From Adiantum capillus-veneris (taxonomy: Eukaryota > Streptophyta > Polypodiopsida > Polypodiales > Pteridaceae): a stretch of DNA of 64,000 bases. The notes beneath the pieces were generated by a model that made no database searches, was not told where the DNA came from, and was given only the letters and a program-made list of their open reading frames with translations. Location of the stretch: assembly GCA_014529385.2 (NCBI GenBank), contig CM043964.1, positions 2,837,497 to 2,901,496 of the forward strand, read 5' to 3'. The translations under genes were made by a program, and so were the position numbers. Shown here piece by piece: positions 12,044-23,470 of this stretch (positions within the stretch are counted from its first letter, which is position 1; each line of letters begins with the position of its first letter).

Positions 12044-12598
12044 CTAACTGTATTGTAATCGTAGGAAGAATTGTAAGAATTCAAGCGGTGATGCACTGAC
12101 AACAGTTTTGTTGTTCTTCTTTGGGACCCATTTCTTTGAGATTATTGGCTGTTTTGTTGATGGCTCTTGTTTGGGAACCCATACTTGCCCGTGCTTCATT
12201 TGTGTTTGAAGAGACTTTTTTGGGATCCACCTTTTTGTTGTGTGAGTCAACAGTGGTCTTTGCTTGAGCCCTTGTACACTTGGTTGGGGATGGGATTCAG
12301 GCTTTGAAAGTTGATATTGTGGTTGTTTTGGAATCCAAATGAATTCCGGACTTTTTTGTGCTTGAATCAACTTCTTTGGAGCCCAAACCTGAGTTGTGAA
12401 AGATTGCGACTTTGTGATATTCTTACCCGTTCGTGCACGCTTTCCTTGTTTTTGTTTTGGTGTTGGATCTTGTGATTTGTCATTAGAGATCTTTGTCTTC
12501 TTGATCCATATCCGTTTTTGGCCGATCTGGCTTTTTGGTATCCAAATTTGTCGAGCTTTTTGGCTTTGACTTGTTGTCATGTTCTTTTGACCTGTCAT
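12044..12598 (-). pseudogene. W(V/I)PK-repeat region, element C
   Basis: A 184-codon frame, strongly basic and Gln/Lys-rich. It carries about seven copies of an aromatic-Pro-Lys module spaced by 15-35 residues: QIWIPKSQ, RIWIKKTK, QVWAPKKL, FIWIPKQP, KRWIPKKS, QVWVPKQE and KKWVPKKN. The repeats recur in the same place, after the protease, in element H. They look like linear motifs in a disordered basic region, perhaps nucleic-acid or partner binding; that is inference. I know of no named domain with this pattern. Confidence 0.7.
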
Positions 12599-12897
12599 GG
12601 TTGTTGCTGAAGGGGTTGGTGATAGTGATGGCCTGAGTTGATGATAGGGGATGTCGTAAGATTCATCACTATCGCTACTATCCTCAGCAAGGTTGACTTC
12701 TTGTACTTTCCCTTGATTTTTTGGCTGGTAGTGGAAAGTTACTGTCTGTTTGTTCGTGGGTGGTAGTTTCTTGGAGGACTTTTCTAGCTCATTGATGAGA
12801 ACATTGTTAGCTCGTTGCTGTCGTCGTATTCCTCCTAGCTAAGTCTTTGCATCCATATTAGGAGCCATGTTTGAGGATGCTTGTGGTGGCTGTGTCT

Positions 12898-14244
12898 TCA
12901 CGGAGGACTTTGGAATCCACTTTTGCGATGACATTGATTCCCGGGTCGTTGATCTTCTTGAAGCTCGAAGTGTTCTACAGAGTCATAGAACTCGTCGTCT
13001 TCTTCATCTTTTGATTCTCCACATTTCTTTGTTTGCTCCTTATTTCGAGAGCTTGTTGATGTCTGGATCTCTTTGTTTTCCTGGATTACACTCACTGCAA
13101 AATAAGGAACGACATCATAGCCATTTTCATCACAAAATTTTGTTGTGGGAGCATCCTCCACGACGCACACGTCCAGAGTAGCCAAGATGTGTTCCCATCC
13201 AAAAGGCTCTAACTCTTCTTTAGGAAATGGTTCAGGAATATAGTCCCTATCCTCTATAGCCCGCTCTAGGATACATTCCTCATGTTTCAAGCTACCACAT
13301 TGTGAAGCTCCAAACATCCACAGTTCTTTAGACTTACCTAACCAAGCTGGAAGTTCTGATCCTGCAACTGTGGCGGAATCAAACTCCTCAACCGGTGTTC
13401 TCGTCACATCCCTATAGCTATGGTCCCTCAAGTTTACCTTTGTTATGGTTTCCATATGTCTCAGGTATATACGGTCATAACCCCAATCTTGGACCATTTT
13501 CAATTGTCGCATGAATGGTCTTACCAGAATGATGTCATAGTTGTTCTTCTTGCCAAAGTCAACAACAGCAAAAGTGTGTTCATATTCAATGCCACAAGAA
13601 GTAACAAGTACTTTTTCTAGCAATCCTAGGGGTTTTTCCTTGTGTCCGTCTGCAAGCTGCAGGGTCATTCGTGTGGATATCAAGGTAGGTTTTCTCCATT
13701 TTTTCCAAACCTCTTTGGTTGCAATGGCCACACCAGCTCCATTGTCAAGGATTGCCATGGTTTTTACATTATTGAATTCCATAGGAAGAGTGGTGTTTCC
13801 CTCTTCTCCCTCGTAATACTCGCCTACCTTGTTTAATGGCACTGTCCTAGTATTTAGTTGAGGCATTTCAAGCTCTTTGATGCCTTCCTCGATTTGAGTC
13901 ATTGGGGTTTTTACACCAAATTTCTCTAGACATTTACCCACATTAGCCCACATGTTTGGTCTTATTCTGAGAAACTCGGCTAACATTATTGTACAAGTGA
14001 CTGGGGTAGATAGAATATCTACTAGCCCCTTTGAATCTATGGCCTTGTTGGGAGACAGTCTCTGTGATGGGACTGCAACCACATCTGACTTGGTCTCGTA
14101 CTCTCCCATGTAGGACGGTAGTGTTCTTAGCGAATGGGGTTGACTATCCATAGATTGTACAGATCCTTTGTCACCCCAATACGATCGCATGTCTAGATTC
14201 ATTTGAGATCCAGTCTCAAATTCCTCTATTGGTGGTAGAAACAC
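12898..14244 (-). pseudogene. Retroviral-type aspartic protease region, element C
   Basis: The 448-codon minus frame contains VPLNKVGEYYEGEEGNTTLP, then MAILDNGAGVAIATKEVWKK (protease active site, Asn where Asp-Gly or Asp-Ser is usual after the catalytic Asp), then VVDFGKKNNYDIILVRPFM and MVQDWGYDRIYL. The same blocks occur in element H (ILDGGAGVSIVTKDCW, EMILGRPFMREAQMVHDW). In Ty3 elements this flap and ILGxPF/W block end the protease fold. RT should follow, but the frame continues into acidic and serine-rich sequence ending CHRKSGFQSPP with no RT motif. Confidence 0.75.
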
Positions 14245-14316
14245 TCCTCGTTCATCACCAGTCTTGTCTACTCGTCTTCTTAGGTCATCGGCTTCATTGG
14301 CCTCTCTGACTTATTT

Positions 14317-14839
14317 TCACAATTCGTCAAGACCATCTATCTCTTTACAATCCTCAGGTATAGCTTGGTGAAATCCCTCGAAAGAGTTATCCGTGGTATT
14401 CAGTACTATCCTTGGTTCTAATGCTGGGTCTTTGAGGTTTGGTCTGTGCTCATTACTAGAATCTAGCTCTTTTAGTTCCTGGTTTGGTGGAATTACTTGT
14501 GTAGGCATGACACGGATCACATCCTCAGGTTTTGCAAACTGGTGGTTCTAGTAAAGCTTGGGCATATGTCATCCACCTGTGTTCTTGGGTTTGGTTGTTT
14601 TTGAGCCTTTCATCATAGGCTTTCAAGAGGGCATCTAATGTCTCATTAACCTTCTCTGCCAACACAGATCCTTCTGAACTGGCACTTCTCGGTTTCTCAT
14701 CCGTGGATGGTTCTTCTAGAGGTTTAATCATCTGTGTACTAGAAGGTGCATTCTTTTCCTCATGTTGTTTTATCTTCTCCTCAACTTCGGTAAGCTTCTC
14801 AGCTAGGGATTTTTTCTCTTGTTCCCTGCGTGCTTTCAT
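14317..14839 (-). pseudogene. Linker between gag and protease, element C
   Basis: Two adjacent minus frames (14525-14839 and 14317-14520) in the gap between knuckle region and protease. The first is a charged helix (KARREQEKKSLAEKLTEVEE) probably forming a coiled coil, ending in DALLKAYDERLKNNQ. The second is unremarkable. In element H the corresponding stretch is also charged and disordered, so these are probably one former polyprotein broken by stops. Confidence 0.5.
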
Positions 14840-14866
14840 CCTAGTCTTTCTAGCTTTCCAACTATT

Positions 14867-15676
14867 TCATTTGCTCTTGGTTTTTTGACTAGGTGCATCT
14901 GTCTTTGGTCCATCATCTGTCTTTGGACTCATGTCACTTTCCGTGTTCTTTGTCTTTGGAGCTTGTGCTCTCGTAACCACTTGAATTGGTACGACATTTT
15001 CATTTTCTGAGCTACTAGGTAGCTGAACAATCCCTGATACATTTGTCGTGATTTTCCTTATTTGGTTTGGGTTTTTCGGGCAATCGGGGATCAAGTGAGT
15101 GATGCCACACTCAAGACAATAGGCATTTACTTCAGTGATCTCTGTATGAGGACATTGTTTAACCAAGTGGTTGTCACGACTTTTGTGACAATCTGTCTCT
15201 GTTTGAGGAGATTCTCTTAGCATTTCCTCTTGGCTATAAGCAAGCTTTGACCTAAATAAGCCGTTATTTGCAATTAATCGCAATGTATTTTCGTCCATTT
15301 CATACCTTCTTTCTTTCGACTGAAACCCAGGAGATGGAGGTTGTACAGGCCTCACCACTCCATGTGTTTCTCTCACATTTTGTTGCTCTGAAGGGTAGTA
15401 CTCACTTTGGTTGCTATACCACATTTTAGCTGGTACTGGCATTGGTTTATTTGATGCTTCCATCATTGGCATGTATCTCATGTCTACCGGCATTCTAGCA
15501 CTTGGCAGCGGAGGTTGTTGTCCTAAGACAAGCTGTGGCCTTAAAACTCCTATTGGTTCTGGTGCATTCCCCGTAATGTATCTAGGTGGAGTAGGTGCTT
15601 TTGGAATAGGTTGTACGTACCTCTCCCTAGCATTTTCCATGCTATATAGCACTCTTCCTCCGTATGGTTTGTCCAT
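14867..15676 (-). pseudogene. gag C-terminal region with zinc knuckles, element C
   Basis: 270-codon frame, proline-rich at first (PKAPTPPRYITGNAPEP), with a zinc knuckle CLECGITHLIPDC of spacing C-x2-C-x3-H-x4-C. A second knuckle, CHKSRDNHLVKQC, has Ser in place of its second Cys. Element H has a close match, CNRCGIDHLIAQC followed by PYNPNAPK (here PKNPNQIRK). The capsid domain expected upstream is absent because the PLE boundary lies about 16 bp upstream of the ATG. That ATG is therefore not a natural start. Confidence 0.7.
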
Positions 15677-15691
15677 TTTCTCTCAATTTCA

Positions 15692-15899
15692 GAGGCTATA
15701 TAAGGCTTGTGCGACAAAAAGGGGGGGGGGGGGGGGGGGGATTAGATTGAGAGCGGGGTTTTCGAAGGGGGATATCCAAAAGGGATTAGGTATCTTGAAA
15801 GGGGAAGGTAGAGGGGCTGGATGATTCTTGAAAAAAAGTTTTAGGTTGAAATTTCTTGCCATGACGCCATGTGCATTAAGAAGTGAAGAGGGTGAAGGA

Positions 15900-15941
<42 letters not shown>

Positions 15942-16114
15942 TGTATTTTAAACCTAAAGCTAGGCACCGCTTTTCCGAGAGAGAGAGTACCTAGGCGTAA
16001 GGTTGTGCACTTTAAAATTAGAAACCCCATTATCAAATGAAAAGTCTTTAAGATTACCAAATAGGAGCAGCTTGTAGCCATGAGGGTTTGTAAGGGGTAG
16101 CCAAAACTTTCTTC
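15692..16114 (-). repeat. PLE 3' tail with C-homopolymer tracts (copy D1)
   Basis: Two long C runs on the minus strand (15903-15940 and 15721-15740 as G on plus) separate otherwise unique sequence that is shared with copy D2 (32430-32900). The tail ends in a TATATAGCCTC block. Exact homopolymer lengths may be unreliable. Confidence 0.7.
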
Positions 16115-16842
16115 TCACTCATCCTTTGAAGGTTGGGAGCTCGAGGTATTCTTTGTCAAAAGGTCTTGTAGAGGCGGTGTTGGAGATCCAAAGGTTAGGG
16201 AGGAGGGGGGGGTTGGAGAAGGAAAGATGAACCCATGTAGTGGGGTGTTGTAGCCGTAGTCCCTCATCCCTTTCCCTTTTTCCGAGTGCTTTGATTTGTA
16301 GTGGGAGGTGTAATGTGGAAATGAGGCTTTCTTGAGGGAGGAGGAGAAAACCGACGGTAGAGCGGGGTGGGAAGTGGTGGGGTGTTGGGGTCTACGAGGT
16401 TTAAGACGGTAGGCAAGATTGATAGGTGTGTTGAGGTTGTGGACGTAGTTGGGTTTTTTGTTGCAAGGAGGAGAGTCTTTTTGGGGAGATTCTAAAGGTC
16501 GTTTATAAGCTGCGGATTGAGATGGTTTAGAAGCTATGGATTGATGTTTTGATGGGGAGTGGGTGGGGTGGGTATAGGGTCTAGGGGATTGGAAGGGTTT
16601 TTTGGGAGGGGGGTAGAAGGTTCTATGTGGAGATAAGAAAGATTTTTTGGGAGGGGGATAGGGCTTGCTTGGTAACGAGGGGGAGGGAAAGCGTGGTTTA
16701 GTGTGACTTGAACTTAAGTGCTCCGTTACCACTTGCTCCACAAGCTCTTTTATAGTTTTCTCTTTAGGGAGAGAAAGGACTTCTTCTTCCAAGGCATTGA
16801 TAGATCTTCTACGTGCATGTACGGTATCTTCCTCCTTGGTAG
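16115..16842 (-). pseudogene. PLE second ORF, C-terminal part (copy D1)
   Basis: Continues the frame broken by element E: KEEDTVHARRRSINALEEE, then EKTIKELVEQVVTEHLSS and a long Pro/Lys/Ser-rich tail with PYPPPKK and FYPPPKKPFQSPRPY repeats, ending in KDE. Copy D2 carries a near-identical uninterrupted version (33057-33720), which shows that ...YILNAHLNAT is followed directly by KEED. The basic proline-rich tail suggests nucleic-acid binding, which is inference. Not recognised as any named family. Confidence 0.7.
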
Positions 16843-17101
16843 TGAAGCGGTCCTGGGCGGGAAACAAGAAGAGCAACCTCTAGACACCCTTCAAGGCTCC
16901 CGTGCTGCTCAATGGGGCTGGGGCACAACAGAACACAAACCAAAACAACAAACCCCCGGCCAAATCCCAACTACACAAGGGGCACCACCTAGTTTAAGAG
17001 CGAACTAGGACGCAAAAGAGGAGAATCGTTAGAGCAACCCACAAACAAGCAAGGAATTTACACTAACCCTAACACCAATGGAACACTCTCACACACTAAA
17101 A

Positions 17102-17139
<38 letters not shown>

Positions 17140-19518
17140 TGCTCGGGCTGCTTTAAAGTGTATCGTTAATGATCAAGCAAACATAAATATATATATGTAA
17201 GAAAGAGAGAGAAGGGGAAGGGGGTGCTTGTTCCACTAATGCCTTCTTACAAATCTGTCATGACCAATCAAAGTGAGATTAGTATTTGTTCAACATAGCC
17301 TGAGTAAATTACACCACAACACATCACAAGAAAAAAGCCACCCCAATCACTGTCTTAAGGCCAGGGGAGTCCTCTCCACCCTGTCGCCCTCTTACAGCAT
17401 GTGGGATTTATGGCTAAATTGATAACAATACCCGGAGACAAGCTATCAAGAACTTAAATAAAACACCAAGACACTTACACATCATTATTGTCCATGACTT
17501 CACGTTGGAAGGGAGAGAAGGTATCCATGCTTAGTCCAAATTCACCCTCCTTGATTCAGCAAATGTTGGGCTTACACTAGTAGGAGAAATGATAGATTTC
17601 CTACTCTGATTTTAATGATCACTCTCTCTTACAATGGCATAGATTTCCCTTGCTAATCACCCCTAATACAACACACATATATGCCTAATGCCAATGAGAT
17701 TCCACTCAAGAGCTCCTTCTCAAGAGGTTGAGCTTGGCTTCTCAAGCTATAGCATAGTGCTCTTTCTTCTCCCCCCTTTTTGTGCTAGCTACACCCTCCT
17801 TTTATAGCAATTTTGAAGGCTAGGGTTACTCCTCTAACCATGGTTGGGTTAGATTTTCAGCAATTTATCTAATTTCTTTTGCTTGGAATTATCAAGAAGT
17901 TGGTGGGGAAAGAGAGAGGAGAGAAATGGAGGTGATAGGACTTTTCATAGTGGGTTAGTGTTAGTAGAGTTAGTATTAATTTACAAATAGAATTGGATAT
18001 TTACAATGGGAGTATCCATGTAGGATACAAATAAGGAAGAAAAACTCTTAAGGGGTAAGAAAAGGTGGATTTCTTACAAGGTTGATGCTCCAAGTGTCTT
18101 GAGTAGGGCCAATTTTGACGCTTGTTGACGGTCCACTAGCTTTGACGGTACATTTTTTCTCCACTCTTGACCCTCCTTGAGAGACAAGGTAATTGAAGCT
18201 GAGTAATCAACCACCATGATGCTGTCTTTTAAGAGAAGAGGCTGAATTTTGTGGTTTTTTTTATAGATATGGGTAATTTGGAGGAGGAAAAATGAGACTA
18301 GGTGGTCAATTTTGGAATGGAATTGTGTGTGGGAGGTATGAGTTCACCATGGTTTCTCTTATTCTTCAAGGTTGAGGAGAAGGTGAGTAGGATGCAGAGA
18401 GGAGTGGTGAGAGAGGTGGGGATGATGAGTGGAGAAGTATGTGTGAAAGAGGAAAATGATAAAGTGGAAGAGAGAGTGTGGCTGCATAGCATGGGAAAAC
18501 TGGGGTCCACTAATAAAATCATAGCTCACAGATCGTAGCTCAAAAAAATATGACAAACTTTGAGGCAAAAGTTCAGCCCACGAGCTACAACTTTTGTTTG
18601 TATCACCTTTTCAAATTCGGAGAGAAAGTGAACTTTAAAAATTCAACAAAACCGACCGTTTTTTTCCACTGCACAAGGTCCTTGTGGGGTCCTTCTTTGG
18701 ATGATTCTTTTGAATACCTCCAAGAGTGAGCCCTCCATAGTGCATGTATGCATGCCACCTACCCTTGACCTTATTTGGTAGGTTTATAATTGAAGATATT
18801 GTTGAGATCATGATATAAGTGAATAGTACAACTAAGAAAATCAAATATTGAGGGGTCTAAAAAATATGTACATGTCAAATATAAATAATATAAGTGGAAA
18901 AAATATAAAGGGGTCAAAAGAAATCTCTCTGAATATGAGGCTACCATAAAAAGATAAATATTTTTGGTGTTCTAATTTTTTAGAAAAAAAAAATAGATGT
19001 AGGAAGGGAAAAATCACAATAGTGAAAAAATATACACATAAATAAAACTAGTTTTTTTGGATTTTTGTTGGGGTGGAGTTACACCAAATATAAGAGAAGC
19101 TTACATGAAAATATTTCTATATGGACTAAAGAGTATGAAAAATGGTAAGAAAAATTGTGGTAATGGTGAGGCAATGTACAGAGCATAAATAACACACACC
19201 TAGGTAAAAATATTTAAATAAATACCAAAATAATTATGAAAAAATCTTTTATTTAGACCCTATATACAAAGAAATATTTACATACGCATGCGCCATAATA
19301 TACTTATATTTTTTATTTTTATTATTTTTTTGGCTCAACTAGCCCAATGCCTAGCTAATTGAGGGTTTTTTATTTCAGTAAGGAGATATGGGAAAAGTCC
19401 CCTAACTCACACGCACCTATATACAGTGAAAGGGTGAGGGTAACCACAGTGTTTGAGTGATTTGATAGGGGGGGATAACTCACTATGGCAATCACAGAGA
19501 GCCGAAAAACGGCTATCA
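16843..19518 (-). repeat. 3' LTR of element E
   Basis: 2,676 bp. On the minus strand it runs TGATAGCCG...CCGCTTCA. It contains a (GA)n microsatellite at about 17104-17136. Small ORFs (for example 18302-18538 plus) recur in the other LTR only because the LTRs are copies; I do not regard them as genes. Confidence 0.92.
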
Positions 19519-19534
19519 TTAGCCCTCCCCCAGG
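19519..19534 (-). other. Polypurine tract, element E
   Basis: Minus strand CCTGGGGGAGGGCTAA lies directly before the 3' LTR start TGATAG. It is the plus-strand DNA primer site. Confidence 0.85.
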
Positions 19535-19546
19535 ATGATGGTATAT

Positions 19547-21358
19547 TCATGTACCATCATAAAGAATCTTTTCCAAAGAGAGTGCTTCAGAGTCCTTGAC
19601 AAGATCTTCATTGTTTGGCCCTTTGGAATTTTGGTTTGTGTTACACTCATGCTTCATGGAACAATACTTACATGGGATAGTTGCCTTTTGCTCTGGTAGA
19701 TCCTTTGGTAGAAGGCGACTGAAGTAAGGCTTCAAGCGATAGCCGTTTACCTTCCTGGAGTGCTCTTTCCCATTCAAGTCCATAAGTTGATAGTAACTTG
19801 AATTGAAAGCCTTCTTGACAATGTATGGCCCCTGCCATCTTGTTTCAAATTTGGCATCAAAACGATTATCGAGTCGATTGTCATACCTTAGCACAAGATC
19901 TCCTTCATTGATGCCTTTGTCCTTCAGTTTCTTGTCAAGCTTCTCCTTTGTCTGTGTGGCTTTTCTCTTATAGCACTCGTATGCTGCTTCTCTTTTCCAC
20001 TCAAGCTCAGCTAAGGTAAGAAGTCGATCCATCCATGCTTCTTGATCATCTTGTGCTGATTTTCCATGAAGTCGCATTGTTGGAATGTTTAGCTCAATTG
20101 GCTGTAAAGCCTCTTGACCATAGACCAAGTGAAATGGTGTGAACTCCGTGGCTTCCCTATATGTGGTTCGATACGCCCACAAGGCACCATCCAAGAAGTC
20201 ATCCCACAACTTTGTCTTGTTTTTCACCATCTTTCTAATGATGCCTGCAATGACACCATTAGCTTTTTCTACCAAACCATTTGATTGGGGATAGTAGGGT
20301 GTGCTGTGATGATGTAGAATGTGAAGTTCTTCACAGACTTCTATGAGCAATCCCTTTCTAAACCCTAGACCATTATCAGAAACAATCTCCAAAGGTGTGC
20401 CAAATCTACAACAAATGTGAGTGTAGACGAATTTGCTCACTGTCCTCTCATTTGCCTTTGCCACACTTTGTGCTTCCACCCACCTAGTCATATAGTCCAC
20501 AGCCACTAGAATGTAGAGTTTACCATTTTTTGTCCTAGGCAGAGGACCCATAGCATCAATGCCCCACTTTTTAAAGGGTCCATTTGCAAGCACGATTTGC
20601 CTTGGACCATAAATCAATCTTCTATTCCCATTTACCTGACAATTGTGACAACTTTTACACCAATGTTGGACATCCACATGCAGACTTGGCCAAACATACC
20701 CCGCAAGCAAAATATTCTTCACAGTTAATTCTTGGGAAAAATTACCACCACATGCCTCTTCATGCAAACCTTTTAGAATGGCTGGAATTTCCACGATAGT
20801 TGGTACTCTTCTGCACACTTTATCCTTCCCTCTTTGATAGAGGGATCCTTCTAGGAAGAGATACATGCTTGCCTTCTTCATGAGTCTCCTCTTCTGAGCT
20901 TTTGTGAAGACTGGTGGAAACTCACCCTCCAAAATGTAGCCAATGATGGGAGCCAATGACTCCAATCCCTGGTACCTCGGTTGCTTCACAGAAGCCGCCA
21001 CCATGATGACCTGCACTTCTTTCTTTACACATGCAATGGCTTGTTGTGCAAGTAAATCAGCATCTTCATTTTGTTTCCTAGGAATATGATATAATTGCAC
21101 CTCCTCAAATTGATTAAATAGCCTACGGATGGTATGAACTTTGGCCCTTAGTCTTTCATTTTTGCATGCCCAAATGCCTAAAATCTGCTTCACAATGAGA
21201 AGTGCATCCCCTTTTACCATGAGACATTGTATACCATGGCCAATGCATATTTTTAAACCATGAAGTAGTGTGTCATATTCTGCTTCATTGTTGCTAGCTG
21301 AACTTGGTAGATTGAACTTCTCTTTCATGACCACCTCTCCACTTGGGTTGAGCAACAC
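19547..21358 (-). CDS. Second RNase H + integrase, element E
   Basis: 603 codons. The N-terminal part is an RNase H-like fold: SSASNNEAEYDTLLHGLK, then GDALLIVKQILG and a DADLLAQQA end, the additional RNase H of Tat elements. The integrase follows: zinc-binding HHCC (CKSCHNCQ at the end), core with WGIDAMGPLPRTKNGKLY (first Asp), IVSDNGLGFRKG (second Asp) and PQSNGLVEKANGVI (Glu), then the C-terminal GDLVLRYDNRLD / RWQGPYIVKKAF segment. The Met start is internal: a TGA at about 21383 (FFDGAFH*ATGKAGGG, probably from CGA) separates it from the upstream pol frame. The role is integration of the cDNA. Confidence 0.88.
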   Translation of the reverse strand: MLLNPSGEVVMKEKFNLPSSASNNEAEYDTLLHGLKICIGHGIQCLMVKGDALLIVKQILGIWACKNERLRAKVHTIRRLFNQFEEVQLYHIPRKQNEDADLLAQQAIACVKKEVQVIMVAASVKQPRYQGLESLAPIIGYILEGEFPPVFTKAQKRRLMKKASMYLFLEGSLYQRGKDKVCRRVPTIVEIPAILKGLHEEACGGNFSQELTVKNILLAGYVWPSLHVDVQHWCKSCHNCQVNGNRRLIYGPRQIVLANGPFKKWGIDAMGPLPRTKNGKLYILVAVDYMTRWVEAQSVAKANERTVSKFVYTHICCRFGTPLEIVSDNGLGFRKGLLIEVCEELHILHHHSTPYYPQSNGLVEKANGVIAGIIRKMVKNKTKLWDDFLDGALWAYRTTYREATEFTPFHLVYGQEALQPIELNIPTMRLHGKSAQDDQEAWMDRLLTLAELEWKREAAYECYKRKATQTKEKLDKKLKDKGINEGDLVLRYDNRLDNRFDAKFETRWQGPYIVKKAFNSSYYQLMDLNGKEHSRKVNGYRLKPYFSRLLPKDLPEQKATIPCKYCSMKHECNTNQNSKGPNNEDLVKDSEALSLEKILYDGT

Positions 21359-21385
21359 TAGCCCTCCCCCTGCTTTTCCTGTGGC

Positions 21386-22150
21386 TCAATGAAAAGCTCC
21401 ATCAAAGAACAAGGTAAAATCATTAGGAATACTTTTTGGTGGTGGCAATGGTAGGGTCTTTACTTCAGGCACCTTAATCTCCTTTTCATGCACCCTATAA
21501 GTGAGAATCCTTGCCAATTGTGCACGCACACTATCTTCTACCTTGAAAAAGTATTGAAACTCTTGCAACTCCATAATCCACTTTGAGATCCTAGTACTAA
21601 GATTCATTTGAGATGACACCCAAGGGAACAAATTCTCTGCGGTGAGAATTACAAAAGGTTTTGGGAGCAAGTAGGATCTAAACTTCCTTATCGCAAACAT
21701 GAGAGAAAGAATCATGAGTTCCGCCTCCGTGTAGCCTCTCTCTAAAGCATTCATGACCCTACTAGCAAAGTAGATGGGCCGCATCCTAGTACTGTAGGGA
21801 TCTTGTTGTAACAAAACTGCACCAATTGTTTCTTTCCCAGCACTAGAGCTAACAAAGAATGTGTACTCCCAACAAGGAGGCATGAGTGTTGGTAGCTCTG
21901 ACAAAATGGCTTTAATGTTACAAAAGTACTGTTCAAGCTCATCAGACCATGCAAATTCTACTTGTTGTGTCAACTTTTGCAAAGGGTGAAGTAACTCCGA
22001 GGCTAAGTGAATGAAGCGTGACATATACTTCACCTTTTGAATGAATGAGATGACCTCCTTAAGACTCTTGGGTGATGGTAGCTCAATAAGAGCCTTTGCC
22101 TTTGAAGGATCCACTTCAATGCCTTTGTAAGAAACTTTATGACCAAGCAA
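21386..22150 (-). pseudogene. RT C-terminus and first RNase H, element E
   Basis: The frame begins LGHKVSYKGIEVDPSKAKAL (RT thumb), passes SFIQKVKYMSRFIHLASEL and WSDELEQYFCNIK, then RNase H (YFASRVMNALERGYTEAELM, FAIRKFRSYLLPKPFVILT). It ends at FFDGAFH, the start of the second RNase H, at a TGA. A TAA and frame break near 22190 separates it from the RT catalytic frame. The RNase H acidic residue of the 'DAS' motif seems changed (FFVSSSAGKETIGAVLL), so activity is doubtful. Confidence 0.85.
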
Positions 22151-22192
22151 GATTACTTCATCCTCACCTATATGGCACTTGTCAGGGTTGAG

Positions 22193-23467
22193 TTAACCTC
22201 CCATGTCGTAGAGCTTCTTTAAACCTTCTTCTGCCCTTTGTAGATGCAATGATTTTGAGCTATAAATACAGAAATCATCAATGAACACCCTAATTGACTT
22301 TCCAAAGAATGCTTGAAACACCATATTCATGAAACGTTGGAATGTTGCAGGAGCATTTGTCAGACCAAATGGCATGACTCTAAAAGCATAACAACCCCAA
22401 GGAGTGATAAAGGTTGTTTTCAATTGATCCTCCAATGCAATCCCTATTTGAAAGTAACCTGAGTAACCATCGCACACAGTGTACTTGTCATGACCAGCTA
22501 CCTCATTTAGTATCTCATCCTGGAATGGGAGGGAAAAGTGATCTCTTTTTGTTGCCTCATTGAGGGGACGGTAATCCACACACACCCTCCACTTGCCATT
22601 TTTCTTAGGAGTGACAACAACAGGAGAGACCCACTCTGAATTCTCCACTGGATAAATGGAACCTGCTGCTAGAAGCTTTCTTACCTCCTTGAGTAGAGCC
22701 TGCTCCTTTATAACTCCTAGCCTTCGTAGCTTATGAGCTTTAGGTGTGGCCTCAAGCTTTAACTCAATCTTGTGTTGAAAAACATCTACCCCACGCACGT
22801 CAGTGTAGTCTTTAGCAAAAAGCCTAGGAAACTTCCTTAGCACACATTTGAACTCCTCTCTTTCATCCTTTGTTAGTGTTGTTGATAGCATACCTTCCAG
22901 CATCCCTTCATCTTGAACACCTTCGTTCTCTTGAGGACCTACCTCCTCCAAGCCTTGACAAGAGGTCTCTTGGTTGCTTGGCTTAAACCTTACCCCCATG
23001 ACTTCGATGGAAGACTCCTCTTCAGTAATGCTGCCGCTACTTTCTTCTTCTGAAGTGCTATCGGTCCAACCTTCTTCCATCTCACTTTGAGATGATTCTT
23101 CATGGAGCTCCTCTTGGCGTTGCTCCTTCATGTCAAAGACAACCTTCTTATGATTGTTGTTCCTGCAAATTAGCTTTCCACTCTCCCAATCCTGCAAAGC
23201 TCGCATTTTCATTAGCCATGGTCTCCGTAGGATAAATGGGTAACCATTTCCTTTGGTAGACATGACATAGAAATCCACTGCCTTCTTAATGCCAAAGGCC
23301 TCTACAAAGACATTTTTACAAATGCCTACACACCTAGCCTTGCTATTGTTTGCCATCTTGACTTTGATTTCAGGTGTCTCCTGGATGTGCATGCCTAGTG
23401 TTTGCATGAGTCCCTCTATCATGATGCAAATTTGTGCACCCCCATCCACTAGACCTTTCCTAACCAA
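22193..23467 (-). pseudogene. Aspartic protease + reverse transcriptase (palm), element E
   Basis: The protease motif GLVDGGAQICIM opens the frame (Asp-Gly-Gly as the catalytic triad). FILRRPWLMKMRALQDW is the ILGxPW block and an acidic linker follows. RT motifs in order: WVSPVVVTPKKNGKWRVCVD, DYRPLNEATKRDHFSLP, YSGYFQIGIALEDQLKT, TFITPWGCYAFRVMPFGLTN, FQRFMNMVFQ, and catalytic VFIDDFCIYS. All expected palm residues are present. It starts just after a stop in the gag-pol frame and ends at a TAA after LYDMGG, so it is a broken polyprotein segment. Confidence 0.88.
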
Positions 23468-23470
23468 TCT

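Larger units (their letters stand above)
11765..15676 (-). mobile_element. Element C: gag-protease-WVPK retroelement, copy 1 (truncated)
   Basis: Minus-strand frames in order give gag C-terminus with zinc knuckle (14867-15676), a coiled-coil linker (14317-14839), aspartic protease (12898-14244) and a W(V/I)PK-repeat region (12044-12598). The order and sequence resemble the better preserved element H (39297-47808), which has LTRs and a target duplication. The purine tract AGGAAGGGGGGAGG (minus strand, near 11769-11783) resembles the tract just after the same frame in H. The capsid part of gag is missing because sequence at 15692 switches to the PLE. No RT or integrase. No LTR pair is visible. 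Confidence 0.7.

Noticed and set aside
15903-15940. G run as a pure sequencing artefact.
   Set aside because: Not treated as artefact only, because D2 has runs at the same two places; the exact lengths remain untrustworthy.
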